From the NCBI GenBank assembly GCA_047017005.1, contig JBKXSZ010000021.1, positions 1 to 28,936 on the forward strand: a DNA stretch of 28,936 bases, written 5' to 3'. A program made the translations under genes and the position numbers. Positions 1-8,173 of the stretch are shown here, piece after piece. The DNA comes from JBKXSZ01 sp047017005 (GTDB taxonomy: Bacteria > Bacillota > Clostridia > TANB77 > CAG-508). The first letter of the stretch is position 1. Every line of letters starts with the position of its first letter. The notes beneath the pieces are model-generated. The model saw only the letters and a program-made list of their open reading frames with translations. It was not told the origin of the DNA and did no database searches.

Positions 1-397
1 TACTTCCATCTTGTGTCATTGCATTTGCCCATTCTTTATTTTCATAGTTATACCAATTATTTTCATCAAATCCGTTTTCACCTTGTTTTACAACATTCTT
101 TTCAGAATTAAAAGATATTTTACTCATTCCAGTTAATATCTCTGGAGTATTTACTCCTTTACTCTTATCAAAGTTATTTTTTAAGTATTTATCTAATTCA
201 TTTTCTGCATTATTAAGAGAGGCAAGATCATTCTGAGTTGCTTCTTCTGACTTTTTCTTCGCCTCTTCTGCTTTTCCAATTAGTCCGCTATTTACAGCAA
301 AATATATGGTTACTCCAGCTAAAATAAGTAAGATTACAATGGTTACAACTAATGCTACTAATGTAATTCCTTGATTTAGTTTTATGTTTCTTTTCAT
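1..397 (-). CDS. Pilin-like surface protein, 5' part only (runs off the left edge)
   Basis: The first 132 codons are present; the rest lies outside the window. The start at 397 is set by AAGGAG (405-410) eight bases upstream. The product begins with a short basic leader ending in Gly10, then ITLVALVVTIVILLILAGVTI, a prepilin-type hydrophobic helix. A Lys/Glu-rich coiled segment with GLIGKAEEAKKKSEE follows. This is the N-terminus of type IV pilin-like pseudopilins, but position +5 of the mature protein is Ala instead of the usual Glu. Expected location is the cell surface, anchored by the helix. It is a paralogue of the gene at 2290-3954. Bases 1-164 are identical to 3534-3697, while the helix-coding part has diverged. 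By analogy the missing C-terminus should carry an FGE/C-lectin-like domain; that is inference. Confidence 0.8.
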   Translation of the reverse strand, partial: MKRNIKLNQGITLVALVVTIVILLILAGVTIYFAVNSGLIGKAEEAKKKSEEATQNDLASLNNAENELDKYLKNNFDKSKGVNTPEILTGMSKISFNSEKNVVKQGENGFDENNWYNYENKEWANAMTQDGS

Positions 398-412
398 ATT
401 ATTTCTCCTTAT

Positions 413-420
413 CTCGTATT
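413..420. repeat. Left copy of 8-bp target-site duplication
   Basis: CTCGTATT directly abuts the left end of the IS6-like element and is repeated exactly at 2282-2289 against its right end. An 8-bp duplication is the size known for IS6-family insertion. Confidence 0.75.
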
Positions 421-573
421 GGTTGTGTAAACTAAATTTTATATTTAATTATCACAAACCTTGTTTTTTCAGGGTTTATATCATTTTTTTTGCACTAAAA
501 AATGATACCCCCTCTTTTTATGATATAATTGTTAATACCAATAACCAATTATTCTCATAAAGGAGTGGATATC

Positions 574-2026
574 ATGTATACAATTATACCTTTATTACTA
601 GCTCAAATTCAAGAGCTTAATAAAACTATTTTATTTTTATTTAATTTTATTGTTAAAAATATACCTTTAAAGATGAAAGAAAAAGATGACTCTTTATTTT
701 CTCCTAAATACAATAAATTAAAAGTTGATAAGTTGCCTATTATTCATGTTCCTGAAAAGAAAGATTACAAACAACTCTTAGTACAATATCTTAAAGAACA
801 TGATAAACCTTTAAAGCCTATTAAATCTCGTGGTAAAAATCCTGTTCCTAACGATGTTCATTGTCCTTGCTGTAATGCTCCTCATACATATATCTACGAC
901 AATACTGGTGGTCGTGGTCAATTTTGGTGTAAAATCTGTGATACTCACTTTAATCGCCAAAATTATTTAGATAATCCTATTGAACTTCATTGCCCTCATT
1001 GTGGTGGTGCTTTAACATTAGAGAAAAATCGTAAACTTTTTAATATACACAAATGTAGAAACATCAACTGCTCTTACTACCAAAATTCTCTAAACTCACT
1101 ATCTAAAGAAGATTTAGAAGGATACAAGTCTAATCCTGAAAAATTTAAACTCCACTATATTTATCGCGAATTTAAAATTGACTTTTTTAAAATTGATTTA
1201 TATTCTTTACCTAAAAATGCTTCTAGCCTTCAGTTTCGTAAGTTTTCTCCTAATGTTATGGGCTTATGTCTTACTTATCTTGTTAATTGCGGACTTTCTA
1301 CTCGCAAAACTAGAGATGTTATGCGTGAAGTTCATGGTATTAAGATTTCTCATACTCAAATTGCTAATTATGCTACCACTGCTGCATATTGTGTTAAACC
1401 TTTTGTTGATTCTTATGACTACAAACCTACTAACTATTTAGCTGCTGATGAAACTTACACTAAAGTTAAAAGCTCTAAACGTTATGTTTGGTTTATTATG
1501 GATGCTATCAAAAAATCTATTTTAGGCTACAGAAGTTCCGACTCTCGTGATACTGTTCCTTGTATTCTTGCTATACGTATGGCTTTTGATAAATTTAAAA
1601 AATTTCCTGGTAAAGCTCTCAAATTTGTTGCTGATGGTTATACTGCCTACAAATTAGCCGAACAACAATTTAAGCTTCATGATAAAGAAAAATTTAAGGA
1701 CTTTTCCGTTACTCAAGTTATTGGTTTAACTAATGATGACCCTATTTCTAAGGAATATCGCTGGCTTAAACAAATTATTGAAAGACTTAATCGTACTTTT
1801 AAGTTTTCTTACAAAGTTACAAATCGGTTATGGCTCTGATGATGGTGCTAATACTCATTTGTGCTTATTTGTAGCTTATTACAATTTTTTAAGACCTCAT
1901 TCTTATACTTACTGGAAACCATTAAATGAAGTACCTGAACTAGAAAAAGCTGAACTTATGCCTGCCAAATGGCAAATATTAATTGAAATTTCTCAGCAGT
2001 TAATCATCAATCAACAGAAGACTTGA
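574..2026 (+). pseudogene. IS6-like DDE transposase with one +1 frame break
   Basis: The start at 574 is chosen because AAAGGAG (559-565) precedes it; an upstream ATG at 529 has no such site. Residues about 96-165 contain two zinc-ribbon units (CPCC...CKIC and CPHC...CRNINC). A DDE catalytic core follows: Asp292 in AADETY, Asp354 in VADGYTAY and Glu403 in QIIERLNRTFK. The first frame ends at 1839, but the C-terminal part GYGSDDGANTHL...FVAYYNFLRPHS continues in the +1 frame to 2026. The break is exactly at the in-frame codon CGG (1825-1827): skipping one base there restores a family-like sequence. It may be a dead copy, a sequencing insertion, or a recoded site. The core resembles the DDE_Tnp_IS240 type; exact subgroup is uncertain. 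Confidence 0.8.
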
Positions 2027-2051
2027 TTTACTGTAACTTCATACTTTACCT

Positions 2052-2172
2052 TACTTCGGCTTAACTAATTTAAAACGTATTGGTAAATGCTTTGTCAAAT
2101 GCATTTACTACCTTGCAAGTGACCACTTGACAAAGCATTTATCAATATCGTTAAAATGATTAGCCTGAAGTA
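2052..2172. repeat. Long imperfect inverted repeat in the IS tail
   Basis: The arms 2052-2098 and 2127-2172 are nearly complementary. The innermost 15 bases (2084-2098 and 2127-2141) match perfectly, and the outer part has a few mismatches and small bulges. The 28-base loop itself contains the small hairpin CAAGTG-AC-CACTTG. It follows the transposase stop and lies wholly inside the element. It could be a strong transcription barrier or a nested miniature element; no T-run follows, so it is not an ordinary intrinsic terminator. Confidence 0.7.
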
Positions 2173-2281
2173 TTCTTTACTATGCTTTTTTTCGTATATT
2201 TTTAACTTTTCAATGTGCTTTTTTCAAAATTTTAGATAATATTTTCACATCCTATTTTTTCATAGGTTACTTTACACTATC

Positions 2282-2289
2282 CTCGTATT
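2282..2289. repeat. Right copy of 8-bp target-site duplication
   Basis: CTCGTATT here matches 413-420 and directly precedes (on the plus strand) the stop codon region of the pilin-like gene at 2290. Confidence 0.75.
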
Positions 2290-3954
2290 TTACTGCGCAA
2301 CGACCACCGCACGGAAGCCATAATCGTAATTGCTAGTACCACCAGTACGATGGAAGGCACAGACACCAGCACTGCTACCATTCCAGAAACTGCCTCCACG
2401 TAGGAAGAACGGAGTACCGTAGCTAGGGAAGTTCGAGTAGTCACCATACCAACTGCTAGAACCTATTCCTGCTGTTGATGTCTCTCTTACTGCATCTCCA
2501 TATCTTCCCTTGTTTGCTTCGTAATTTGCTTTTGATGCCTCATCATAATTGGTTAATCCACTATCATTAGCTGTATATGCTGTATAGTATTTGTTACTTG
2601 TTGTTCTTAAATTTTCTCCATCATAGGCTACACTTTTTCCATATGTTTTTAGATTTCCATTTCCATTTGCTACATAACTTGCTGTTCTTTCCCATGTTCC
2701 TCCACTCATGTCATATACGCCATATTGATTTCCTGTTGTACTTGCTTTTTGCCCTGCAGCTGTATTCCATGTATTACTTACTGTCGAGGCTGTTGGACCA
2801 TCATTTTCTCCATTTGCACTACATCCTGTTACTGCGTAGACACTTTTTGTTGAGTTGTTTAAGTTTACATTATTGATATGTATATTCGTAGAACCTAATC
2901 CATATTGACTTTTACATAAATACGTTACTGCTCCCCACTCACTATTTTTCATTAAATGACTATCTGCTGTTCCATCAAATCCATAGATATTTCCTTCTTC
3001 TGTCATTGCTCTTGATACATTATTTGCATCATTTATATTAATATAGTTCATCGAATAACTACTTCCTTGGAAGGTTGGATATTTTATTGCCGTTTCTTGT
3101 CCATTTTTCCACGCATATGTTCCATCACTATTTTTTACTGCGTATTCTCCATCTAACCAGTTTCTTGCTGTTGTGGTAGTGTCAGAACTTGTTCCTGCTT
3201 CTACTGCTGCTACATATGCTATCATTTGTGAATATTTTACACTACTTGCTTTTACTGGTGCACTATTTCCTCCGCTAGGATAGGCTGCTTCAAATTTTGC
3301 TACCCAGATTCCGGTTAAGTCTTTATCCCATTCTCCATTTTCATAATTGTTATTCTTTCCTGTTGCACTTCCGTTTTCAAAACATGGATGTACGATATAT
3401 CCTTCTGGTAAATCTTTTACTTGTCCATCTGTTTTGTCATACCATTTATTACTTGTTCCTACTAAAAACTTCACATCTGCTGTTTGTGTTGAAGAATCTA
3501 ATTTATATGCATATCTTGGTATCCACACCCACATACTTCCATCTTGTGTCATTGCATTTGCCCATTCTTTATTTTCATAGTTATACCAATTATTTTCATC
3601 AAATCCGTTTTCACCTTGTTTTACAACATTCTTTTCAGAATTAAAAGATATTTTACTCATTCCAGTTAATATCTCTGGAGTATTTACTCCTTTACTCCTA
3701 TCAAAGTTATTATTTAAATACTTCCCTAGTTCATATTCTGCATTATTTAATGAAGCTAAATCATTTTGAGTTCCCTCTTCTGATTTTCTTTTTGCTTCTT
3801 CTGCTTTTCCAATTAACCCGCTACTCATTATAAAATATATCGTTACTCCTACTAAAATAAGCAGAATCACAATGGTAACCACTAATGCTACTAATGTAAT
3901 TCCGCTTGTAGTTTGTTTCTTACTATTTCTACTTCTAATTAGACATTTGTTCAT
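2290..3954 (-). CDS. Pilin-anchored protein with FGE/C-type-lectin-like domain (DGR-target type)
   Basis: A 554-residue surface protein. Residues 1-18 form a basic leader ending in Gly18. ITLVALVVTIVILLILVGVTI follows as the prepilin-type membrane helix (Ala instead of Glu at +5), then a coiled segment to about residue 75. From about residue 145 to the end is a sulfatase-modifying-factor/C-lectin-like fold: WVWIPRYAYKL, IWVAKFEA, NSEWGAVTYL, GVYDMSGGTWERTASYV and the terminal RGGSFWNGSSAGV...GFRAVVVAQ. The terminus matches the pattern of variable regions diversified by retroelements in Clostridia and phages. Its last 35 codons are about 54% GC and only 15% A on the sense strand (hand count), unlike the AT-rich body. 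No reverse transcriptase or template repeat lies in the window, so diversification is inferred. A ligand-binding adhesin is the likely role; catalytic FGE activity is unlikely. Confidence 0.8.
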   Translation of the reverse strand: MNKCLIRSRNSKKQTTSGITLVALVVTIVILLILVGVTIYFIMSSGLIGKAEEAKRKSEEGTQNDLASLNNAEYELGKYLNNNFDRSKGVNTPEILTGMSKISFNSEKNVVKQGENGFDENNWYNYENKEWANAMTQDGSMWVWIPRYAYKLDSSTQTADVKFLVGTSNKWYDKTDGQVKDLPEGYIVHPCFENGSATGKNNNYENGEWDKDLTGIWVAKFEAAYPSGGNSAPVKASSVKYSQMIAYVAAVEAGTSSDTTTTARNWLDGEYAVKNSDGTYAWKNGQETAIKYPTFQGSSYSMNYININDANNVSRAMTEEGNIYGFDGTADSHLMKNSEWGAVTYLCKSQYGLGSTNIHINNVNLNNSTKSVYAVTGCSANGENDGPTASTVSNTWNTAAGQKASTTGNQYGVYDMSGGTWERTASYVANGNGNLKTYGKSVAYDGENLRTTSNKYYTAYTANDSGLTNYDEASKANYEANKGRYGDAVRETSTAGIGSSSWYGDYSNFPSYGTPFFLRGGSFWNGSSAGVCAFHRTGGTSNYDYGFRAVVVAQ

Positions 3955-3999
3955 TTATTACACCCTTTTCTTTTGTTACATTTTTTTCTTATTTCTTAT

Positions 4000-4028
4000 A
4001 ATTTATCAAAATATGAACAAAAAGTAAA
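4000..4028 (-). promoter_or_regulatory. Possible promoter of the 2290-3954 gene
   Basis: Read on the minus strand, TTTACT (4023-4028) and TAAATT (4000-4005) are separated by 17 bases, 45 bases before the start codon at 3954. Both boxes are imperfect, so the assignment is weak. Confidence 0.35.
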
Positions 4029-4064
4029 CAAGACAAAATATGTTATATTACATATTTTATCTTG
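4029..4064 (-). terminator. Hairpin with T-rich tail between ALDH side and pilin gene
   Basis: Arms 4029-4042 and 4051-4064 pair over 14 bases with one mismatch and an 8-base loop. On the minus strand the hairpin is followed by TTTACTTTTT. Before the IS200 insertion it would have lain just downstream of the aldehyde dehydrogenase gene, so it may be that operon's terminator. Because it also touches the putative -35 box of the pilin gene, an operator role is possible. Confidence 0.45.
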
Positions 4065-4120
4065 TTGTTATGCTTAAATATATATATTTATATATATTTT
4101 TTTATTAATATTAAGGTTAA

Positions 4121-4827
4121 ACCACGGGCTATGCCCGTGGTAACGGAAAACTTATAGTTTTGAGTAAAGTAACAAAAATACCCACTCTAAACATGATATA
4201 ATATTAAAAGTTTGACGGCTTAAAATATTAAATATGAGAGGAGTGGGACGTATGAAAAGTCCATACACAGATAGTTTAGCACACACAACATGGGAATGCA
4301 AGTACCATATAGTGTTTGCACCGAAATTTAGAAGAAAAGAAATATACGGGAAATTAAAACAAGAGATAGGAATGATATTGAGAGAATTATGTAGAAGAAA
4401 AGAGGTAGAAATAATAAATGCAGAAGCATGTCCAGACCATATACATATGTATGTAAGTATACCACCCAAATTATGTATTTCATCATTCATGGGATATTTA
4501 AAGGGAAAAAGTACATTAATGATATTTGAAAGACATGCAAATTTAAAATATAAATATGGAAATAGAGTATTTTGGTGTACGGGATATTATGTAAGTACGG
4601 TAGGAAATAACAAGACAGCAGTATATAGATATGTAGAAAATCAATTAAAAGAAGATATGATGTCAGACCAACTGACAATAAAAGAATATAAAGACCCTTT
4701 TAAGGGTGGTAAGTAAAAAGAACGCGAAAGTCATGGCGTAAAGCCGTCGAACGAAACCGCTTAAGCGGTAGCTTGTAACAAGGCCTTATAGGCCTATATG
4801 AAAATCCACGGGTTCTACCCGTGGATT
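4121..4827 (+). mobile_element. IS200-type element (single tnpA, hairpin ends)
   Basis: A lone IS200 transposase gene lies between two related hairpins, ACCACGGGC-TAT-GCCCGTGGT (4121-4141) and the longer one at 4803-4827 with CCACGGGT-TCT-ACCCGTGG. Subterminal imperfect palindromes in place of terminal inverted repeats, and no target duplication, are the family hallmark. Further short palindromes, ACCGCTTAAGCGGT and AGGCCTTATAGGCCT, lie between the gene and the right end. Exact cleavage points cannot be fixed; the right boundary must lie close to 4830, where aldehyde dehydrogenase coding sequence begins. There is no TnpB gene. Confidence 0.85.
4252..4716 (+). CDS. tnpA: IS200/IS605-family transposase TnpA
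   Basis: A 154-residue single-strand transposase of the HUH/Y1 class, the normal size for the family. The HUH motif is HIH in CPDHIHMYVSIPP. The catalytic tyrosine lies in the last third, in VYRYVENQLKED, with the usual WCTGYYVSTVG just before. The start at 4252 is preferred over the ATG at 4234 because GAGAGGAG lies between them, ten bases ahead of 4252. The enzyme excises and inserts a single-stranded copy of the element by recognising the end hairpins. The reading frame is intact, so this copy could be active or act in trans. Confidence 0.92.
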   Translation: MKSPYTDSLAHTTWECKYHIVFAPKFRRKEIYGKLKQEIGMILRELCRRKEVEIINAEACPDHIHMYVSIPPKLCISSFMGYLKGKSTLMIFERHANLKYKYGNRVFWCTGYYVSTVGNNKTAVYRYVENQLKEDMMSDQLTIKEYKDPFKGGK

Positions 4828-6217
4828 GTTATTTAAGAAAAATCGTAATAATTTTTCCTTTTTACTTGTATAAGGCATATATCGAATAGGCATATCCATC
4901 CATGTGGATTTTCTTACAACACTTCTTATATGACTAAATGTGTTAAAGCTTTCTTTTCCATGGTAAGAGCCAATGCCGCTTCCCCCAACTCCTCCAAATC
5001 CCATAAATGGAGTTGCTAAATGGATAATCGTATCATTAATACAGCCTCCACCAAAAGAAAGTTCTTGTAATACTTGTTTTTCTACTTTTTTATTTTCTGT
5101 AAAAAGATAGAAGGCAAGTGGCTTCTCCCCTTCTTGAATAAAAGTAATTGCCTCTTCTAATTGTGTGTATTCGATAATCGGTAAAATAGGGCCAAAGATT
5201 TCTTCTTGCATTACCTTACTATTTCTATCTGGATTGTCCACTAGTGTTATCTCTATTTTCTGATTTATCTTATCAATTTTTCCCCCTGTAAGAATCTTTT
5301 CATCTTGCAGTAAATTTTTCAAACGATTAAAATGTTTTTCATTAATAATTTTGGGATAGAAAGGGTTATTTGTCTGTTCATATCCTAGAAAATTATGGAT
5401 TGCTTCTTTTAGATATTCTACAAATTCTTGTTTTATACTTTTATCTACTAATATATAATCTGGTGCTACACAAGTTTGTCCTGCATTTAATATCTTACCA
5501 AAGGCAATTCTTTTCGCGGCCAATTTTAGATTACTTGACTTTTCTACAATACAAGGACTTTTTCCTCCTAATTCCAAAGTAACAGGAACTAAATTTTTAG
5601 CGGCACTTTCCATTACAAGCTTTCCTACCCTAGTACTTCCTGTATAGAAAATATAGTCAAATCTAGTATCAATTAAAAGTTGACTTACGTCCTTATCTCC
5701 TTGTATTACTGTAATATGACTTTCAACATTCTTTTATTATTTTTTCTATTATATAGGCTGTATTAGGAGCAAATTCCGATGGTTTTATGACAACACAATT
5801 ACCAGCAGCAATTGCTCCAATTAATGGGTCAATTGAAAGCATAAACGGATAATTCCATGGTGCCATTATTAAGGCTACTCCATATGGTTCTGACATCTGG
5901 TAACTTTTAGCATGAAATTGTGCTATCGGAGTTCTTACTCGTTTTTTCTTTGCCCATTTTTTTATATGTTTAATCACATAATTTAATTCGGAAAGAACCA
6001 TTCCAGTTTCTGTCATGTATGTTTCAAAATTAGACTTGTTTAAATCTTTTTTTAAGGCTTCATTAATTCCTTTTTCATTCTTTAGTATAACCTTCTTTAA
6101 TTTTTTTAAAATCATTATACGAAATGATATATCTTTTGTTTGTTGTGTCTTAAAAAAAGCTCTTTCTCTTTCTATTATTTCTTCTATTTTTTTCTTTTTA
6201 TCTTCTATCTTCTCCAT
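4786..6217 (-). pseudogene. Class 3-type aldehyde dehydrogenase, frame-broken and with IS-derived tail
   Basis: NAD(P)-dependent oxidation of aliphatic or aromatic aldehydes to acids is the family reaction. The N-terminal part (6217 to about 5730) carries MAPWNYPFMLSIDP and GNCVVIKPSE. The C-terminal part carries VTLELGGKSPCIV with the catalytic Glu, GQTC with the catalytic Cys, and EEIFGPILPI. The first part stops at TGA 5723-5725. The sequence ESHITVIQGDKDVSQLL continues one frame over, so one extra base or two missing bases are needed near 5725-5735. The last 14 or so residues after RFFLN are encoded by the right end of the IS200 element, which inserted at or just before the native stop. 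Both lesions are at positions that need not abolish the core fold, but the frame break would. It is the last gene of the SCP2-alcohol dehydrogenase cluster, 17 bases after the SGNH gene. Confidence 0.85.
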
Positions 6218-6234
6218 CTATTCTTCCTTTCGCC

Positions 6235-6897
6235 TTATCTTATGAATTTTTCTTGTATGAATTTTGCTATTTTCTCTGCCATCTTTTTATGATATTCTTC
6301 TGTAGGATGTATTCCATCTGGTAAATATCGATTACAACTTTCATTGGTATCTAAATTACATTCTTGTTGCAAATCAAATACAATGATTTGATTCTTCTTA
6401 GCTACGTCTTTAATCGCCTTAGCAACATCTGCTAACGTATATCCTCTTGTATTGCGAAACATTTTAGCATCCTCAAGGGTACTTCCTTTATCTTTATATG
6501 CTACTTTTAATGGTGTGATAAATAGAATGTCTGAGCTAGGATATTGTCCTTTTAACCCTTTTGCTATTTTATTTAATGCTCCATATATACTTGTAGTATC
6601 TTCTGTTTCTATTGTTCCTAATGTAACATTAGAATCGCTTCTTCCAAAATCGTTAGTACCTCCTAATAGGATAATAATATCCGCATCTTTTTCCATCTTT
6701 TGAAACCTTTCGCACATTGGTTCATAAGCATTACAAGCATTGGCTAACGTAGAGCCATTAATCCCATAATTTCTAATTTGTTCTGTCTTCAATAGTTCTT
6801 TTAAATACTCCACATAACTATGTTGTTGTTTACCTGTAAAAGGTTCGTAGCCCCAAGTAATACTGTCTCCTAATACATTTATTGTTATTTCTTTCAT
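6235..6897 (-). CDS. SGNH/GDSL-type hydrolase
   Basis: A 220-residue esterase/lipase-like enzyme without a signal peptide, so probably cytoplasmic. The four SGNH blocks are visible: GDSI with nucleophile Ser12, the glycine block in NYGINGSTLAN, Asn82 in LLGGTND, and Asp194/His197 in PDGIHP. The family hydrolyses esters of lipids, carbohydrates or thioesters; the substrate cannot be told. It lies 20 bases after the iron alcohol dehydrogenase and 17 before the aldehyde dehydrogenase, all on one strand. An ester-to-alcohol-to-aldehyde sequence of reactions is a reasonable but unproven reading of the context. Confidence 0.88.
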   Translation of the reverse strand: MKEITINVLGDSITWGYEPFTGKQQHSYVEYLKELLKTEQIRNYGINGSTLANACNAYEPMCERFQKMEKDADIIILLGGTNDFGRSDSNVTLGTIETEDTTSIYGALNKIAKGLKGQYPSSDILFITPLKVAYKDKGSTLEDAKMFRNTRGYTLADVAKAIKDVAKKNQIIVFDLQQECNLDTNESCNRYLPDGIHPTEEYHKKMAEKIAKFIQEKFIR

Positions 6898-6917
6898 TTA
6901 TTCACACTCCACTTTCT

Positions 6918-8105
6918 TTAAGCATCATATGCTTTTTCTAAAATACGAATTATATCTTCTTCTTTTGCATCTTTTGGATTCACTATAATAGCGCCATCAT
7001 TTATTGCTTTCTTGGCAATCTCCTGAAAATTATCTTTTTTGACATTTGCTTGTTTTAACGTTATTGGCAATCCTGTTTTTTCATGTAATACTTCTCTTAA
7101 TTTTTTTACTTCATAAATCATTGCTTCTGCTCTTTTTTCTTTTGGCATCTTTATATATTCTTCTTCTCCTACGAAATAAAAATAAAGTTTAGCATATTCC
7201 TCCTTTAATACGTCTAGGTTATATTCCATAACAGCAGGCAATAGAATTGCCATGGCATCTCCATGTGGTACATGTGAAATAGCTCCTAGGCTATGTCCAA
7301 TTGCATGTACTAATCCTACCATAGAATTAGAAAATGCGACACCTGCCATCAAAGAAGCATTAGCCATTGCCAATCTTACTTTTTTATCCTTTCCCTTTTC
7401 GACTGCTTGTATTAAGTTATCACGTATTAATTCAATAGCTGCTGTTGCATATGCGTCACTCATTGGATTTTTCTGCATACAACTATAGCTCTCTATCCCA
7501 TGACATAAAGCATCCATTCCAGTAGAAGCCGTTGCCTTAGGAGGTAAACTTTGTGTCATTCTACTATCCAGTATTGCAACATCTGGTAATAGGAAGTATG
7601 AAATATATTCCATTTTTATCTTTTTCATACGGTTTAGAATAACTGCAACTAAAGTTACTTCTGAACCAGTTCCTGCCGTTGTTGGAATTGCAATAAACGG
7701 AATATGCGTTTTATAATGAATATTTTCTGCTCCCACTAGTTCCTCTAGATTTGTAACATTTTGTGATACTACCATTCTTAAGCCTTTGGCAGTATCAATA
7801 ACAGAACCTCCTCCTATTGCTATAATACTATCGCATCGTAAATTTTTGTATTTTAATGCTAACATATTAATAATATCCATATCTGAATCTTGCGGAATTT
7901 CTGTATAAATATCTGTTATTTCTATATACTCACCTATTGCATCAATAACAGTTTGCACACTTCCTATTTTTTCTAACACTTTATCCGATAAGATAAGGGG
8001 TCTTTTGGCTTGATAAAAATCTAATTCTGTAGGAATATTTTCTAAGGCAAATTCTCCTGATAATATTTTAGTTTGATTTTGAAATTCATAATATTTAGGT
8101 ACCAT
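6918..8105 (-). CDS. Iron-containing alcohol dehydrogenase
   Basis: A 395-residue group III (Fe-dependent) alcohol dehydrogenase, NAD(P)-linked, interconverting primary alcohols and aldehydes or ketones. The N-terminal nucleotide-binding half has AIGGGSVIDTAKG and AIPTTAGTGSEVT. The metal-binding half has MDALCHGIESY and GHSLGAISHVPHGD. By alignment with FucO-type spacing, the Fe ligands would be Asp198, His202, His267 and His281, all present. The length is normal. It is second in the cluster, 68 bases after the SCP2-like gene, and shares its strong sigma-A promoter. Substrate specificity (butanol-like, propanediol or other) cannot be read from the sequence. Confidence 0.93.
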   Translation of the reverse strand: MVPKYYEFQNQTKILSGEFALENIPTELDFYQAKRPLILSDKVLEKIGSVQTVIDAIGEYIEITDIYTEIPQDSDMDIINMLALKYKNLRCDSIIAIGGGSVIDTAKGLRMVVSQNVTNLEELVGAENIHYKTHIPFIAIPTTAGTGSEVTLVAVILNRMKKIKMEYISYFLLPDVAILDSRMTQSLPPKATASTGMDALCHGIESYSCMQKNPMSDAYATAAIELIRDNLIQAVEKGKDKKVRLAMANASLMAGVAFSNSMVGLVHAIGHSLGAISHVPHGDAMAILLPAVMEYNLDVLKEEYAKLYFYFVGEEEYIKMPKEKRAEAMIYEVKKLREVLHEKTGLPITLKQANVKKDNFQEIAKKAINDGAIIVNPKDAKEEDIIRILEKAYDA

Positions 8106-8173
8106 ACTTTTCTCCTTTTGTATCTTCTTTCTATCTTATTTGTTTCTTATTCTTCTTATTTTTTCTTTTATCT

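Larger units (their letters stand above)
421..2281 (+). mobile_element. IS6-like insertion sequence, complete ends, 1861 bp
   Basis: The left end reads GGTTGTGTAAACTAA (421-435). The reverse complement of the right end (2267-2281) reads GATAGTGTAAAGTAA, giving 12 of 15 matches. Both ends are flanked by the 8-bp direct repeat CTCGTATT. Ends starting with GG and 8-bp duplications are typical of IS6/IS26. The length is about twice that of a classical IS6 because the transposase has a long zinc-ribbon N-terminus and there is a 255-bp noncoding tail containing a long inverted repeat. The element sits between the stop codon of the pilin-like gene at 2290 and the ribosome binding site of the one at 397, so it separates two genes formerly 23 bases apart. 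Family assignment is from ends, duplication size and DDE pattern, not from a database. Confidence 0.75.

Noticed and set aside
2290..2876. Active formylglycine-generating enzyme
   Set aside because: The fold resembles FGE/SUMF1, but the protein is pilin-anchored and the pattern of the end fits a binding domain; I see no basis for enzyme activity.
2577..3644. Several His/Leu-rich plus-strand open frames
   Set aside because: They are antisense to the 2290-3954 surface gene, which has a clear start, domain order and stop.
5723..5735. Programmed frameshift like prfB at TGT TGA in the aldehyde dehydrogenase
   Set aside because: The P-site codon TGT does not re-pair well after a +1 slip, there is no Shine-Dalgarno-like stimulator, and a two-base loss is equally possible.
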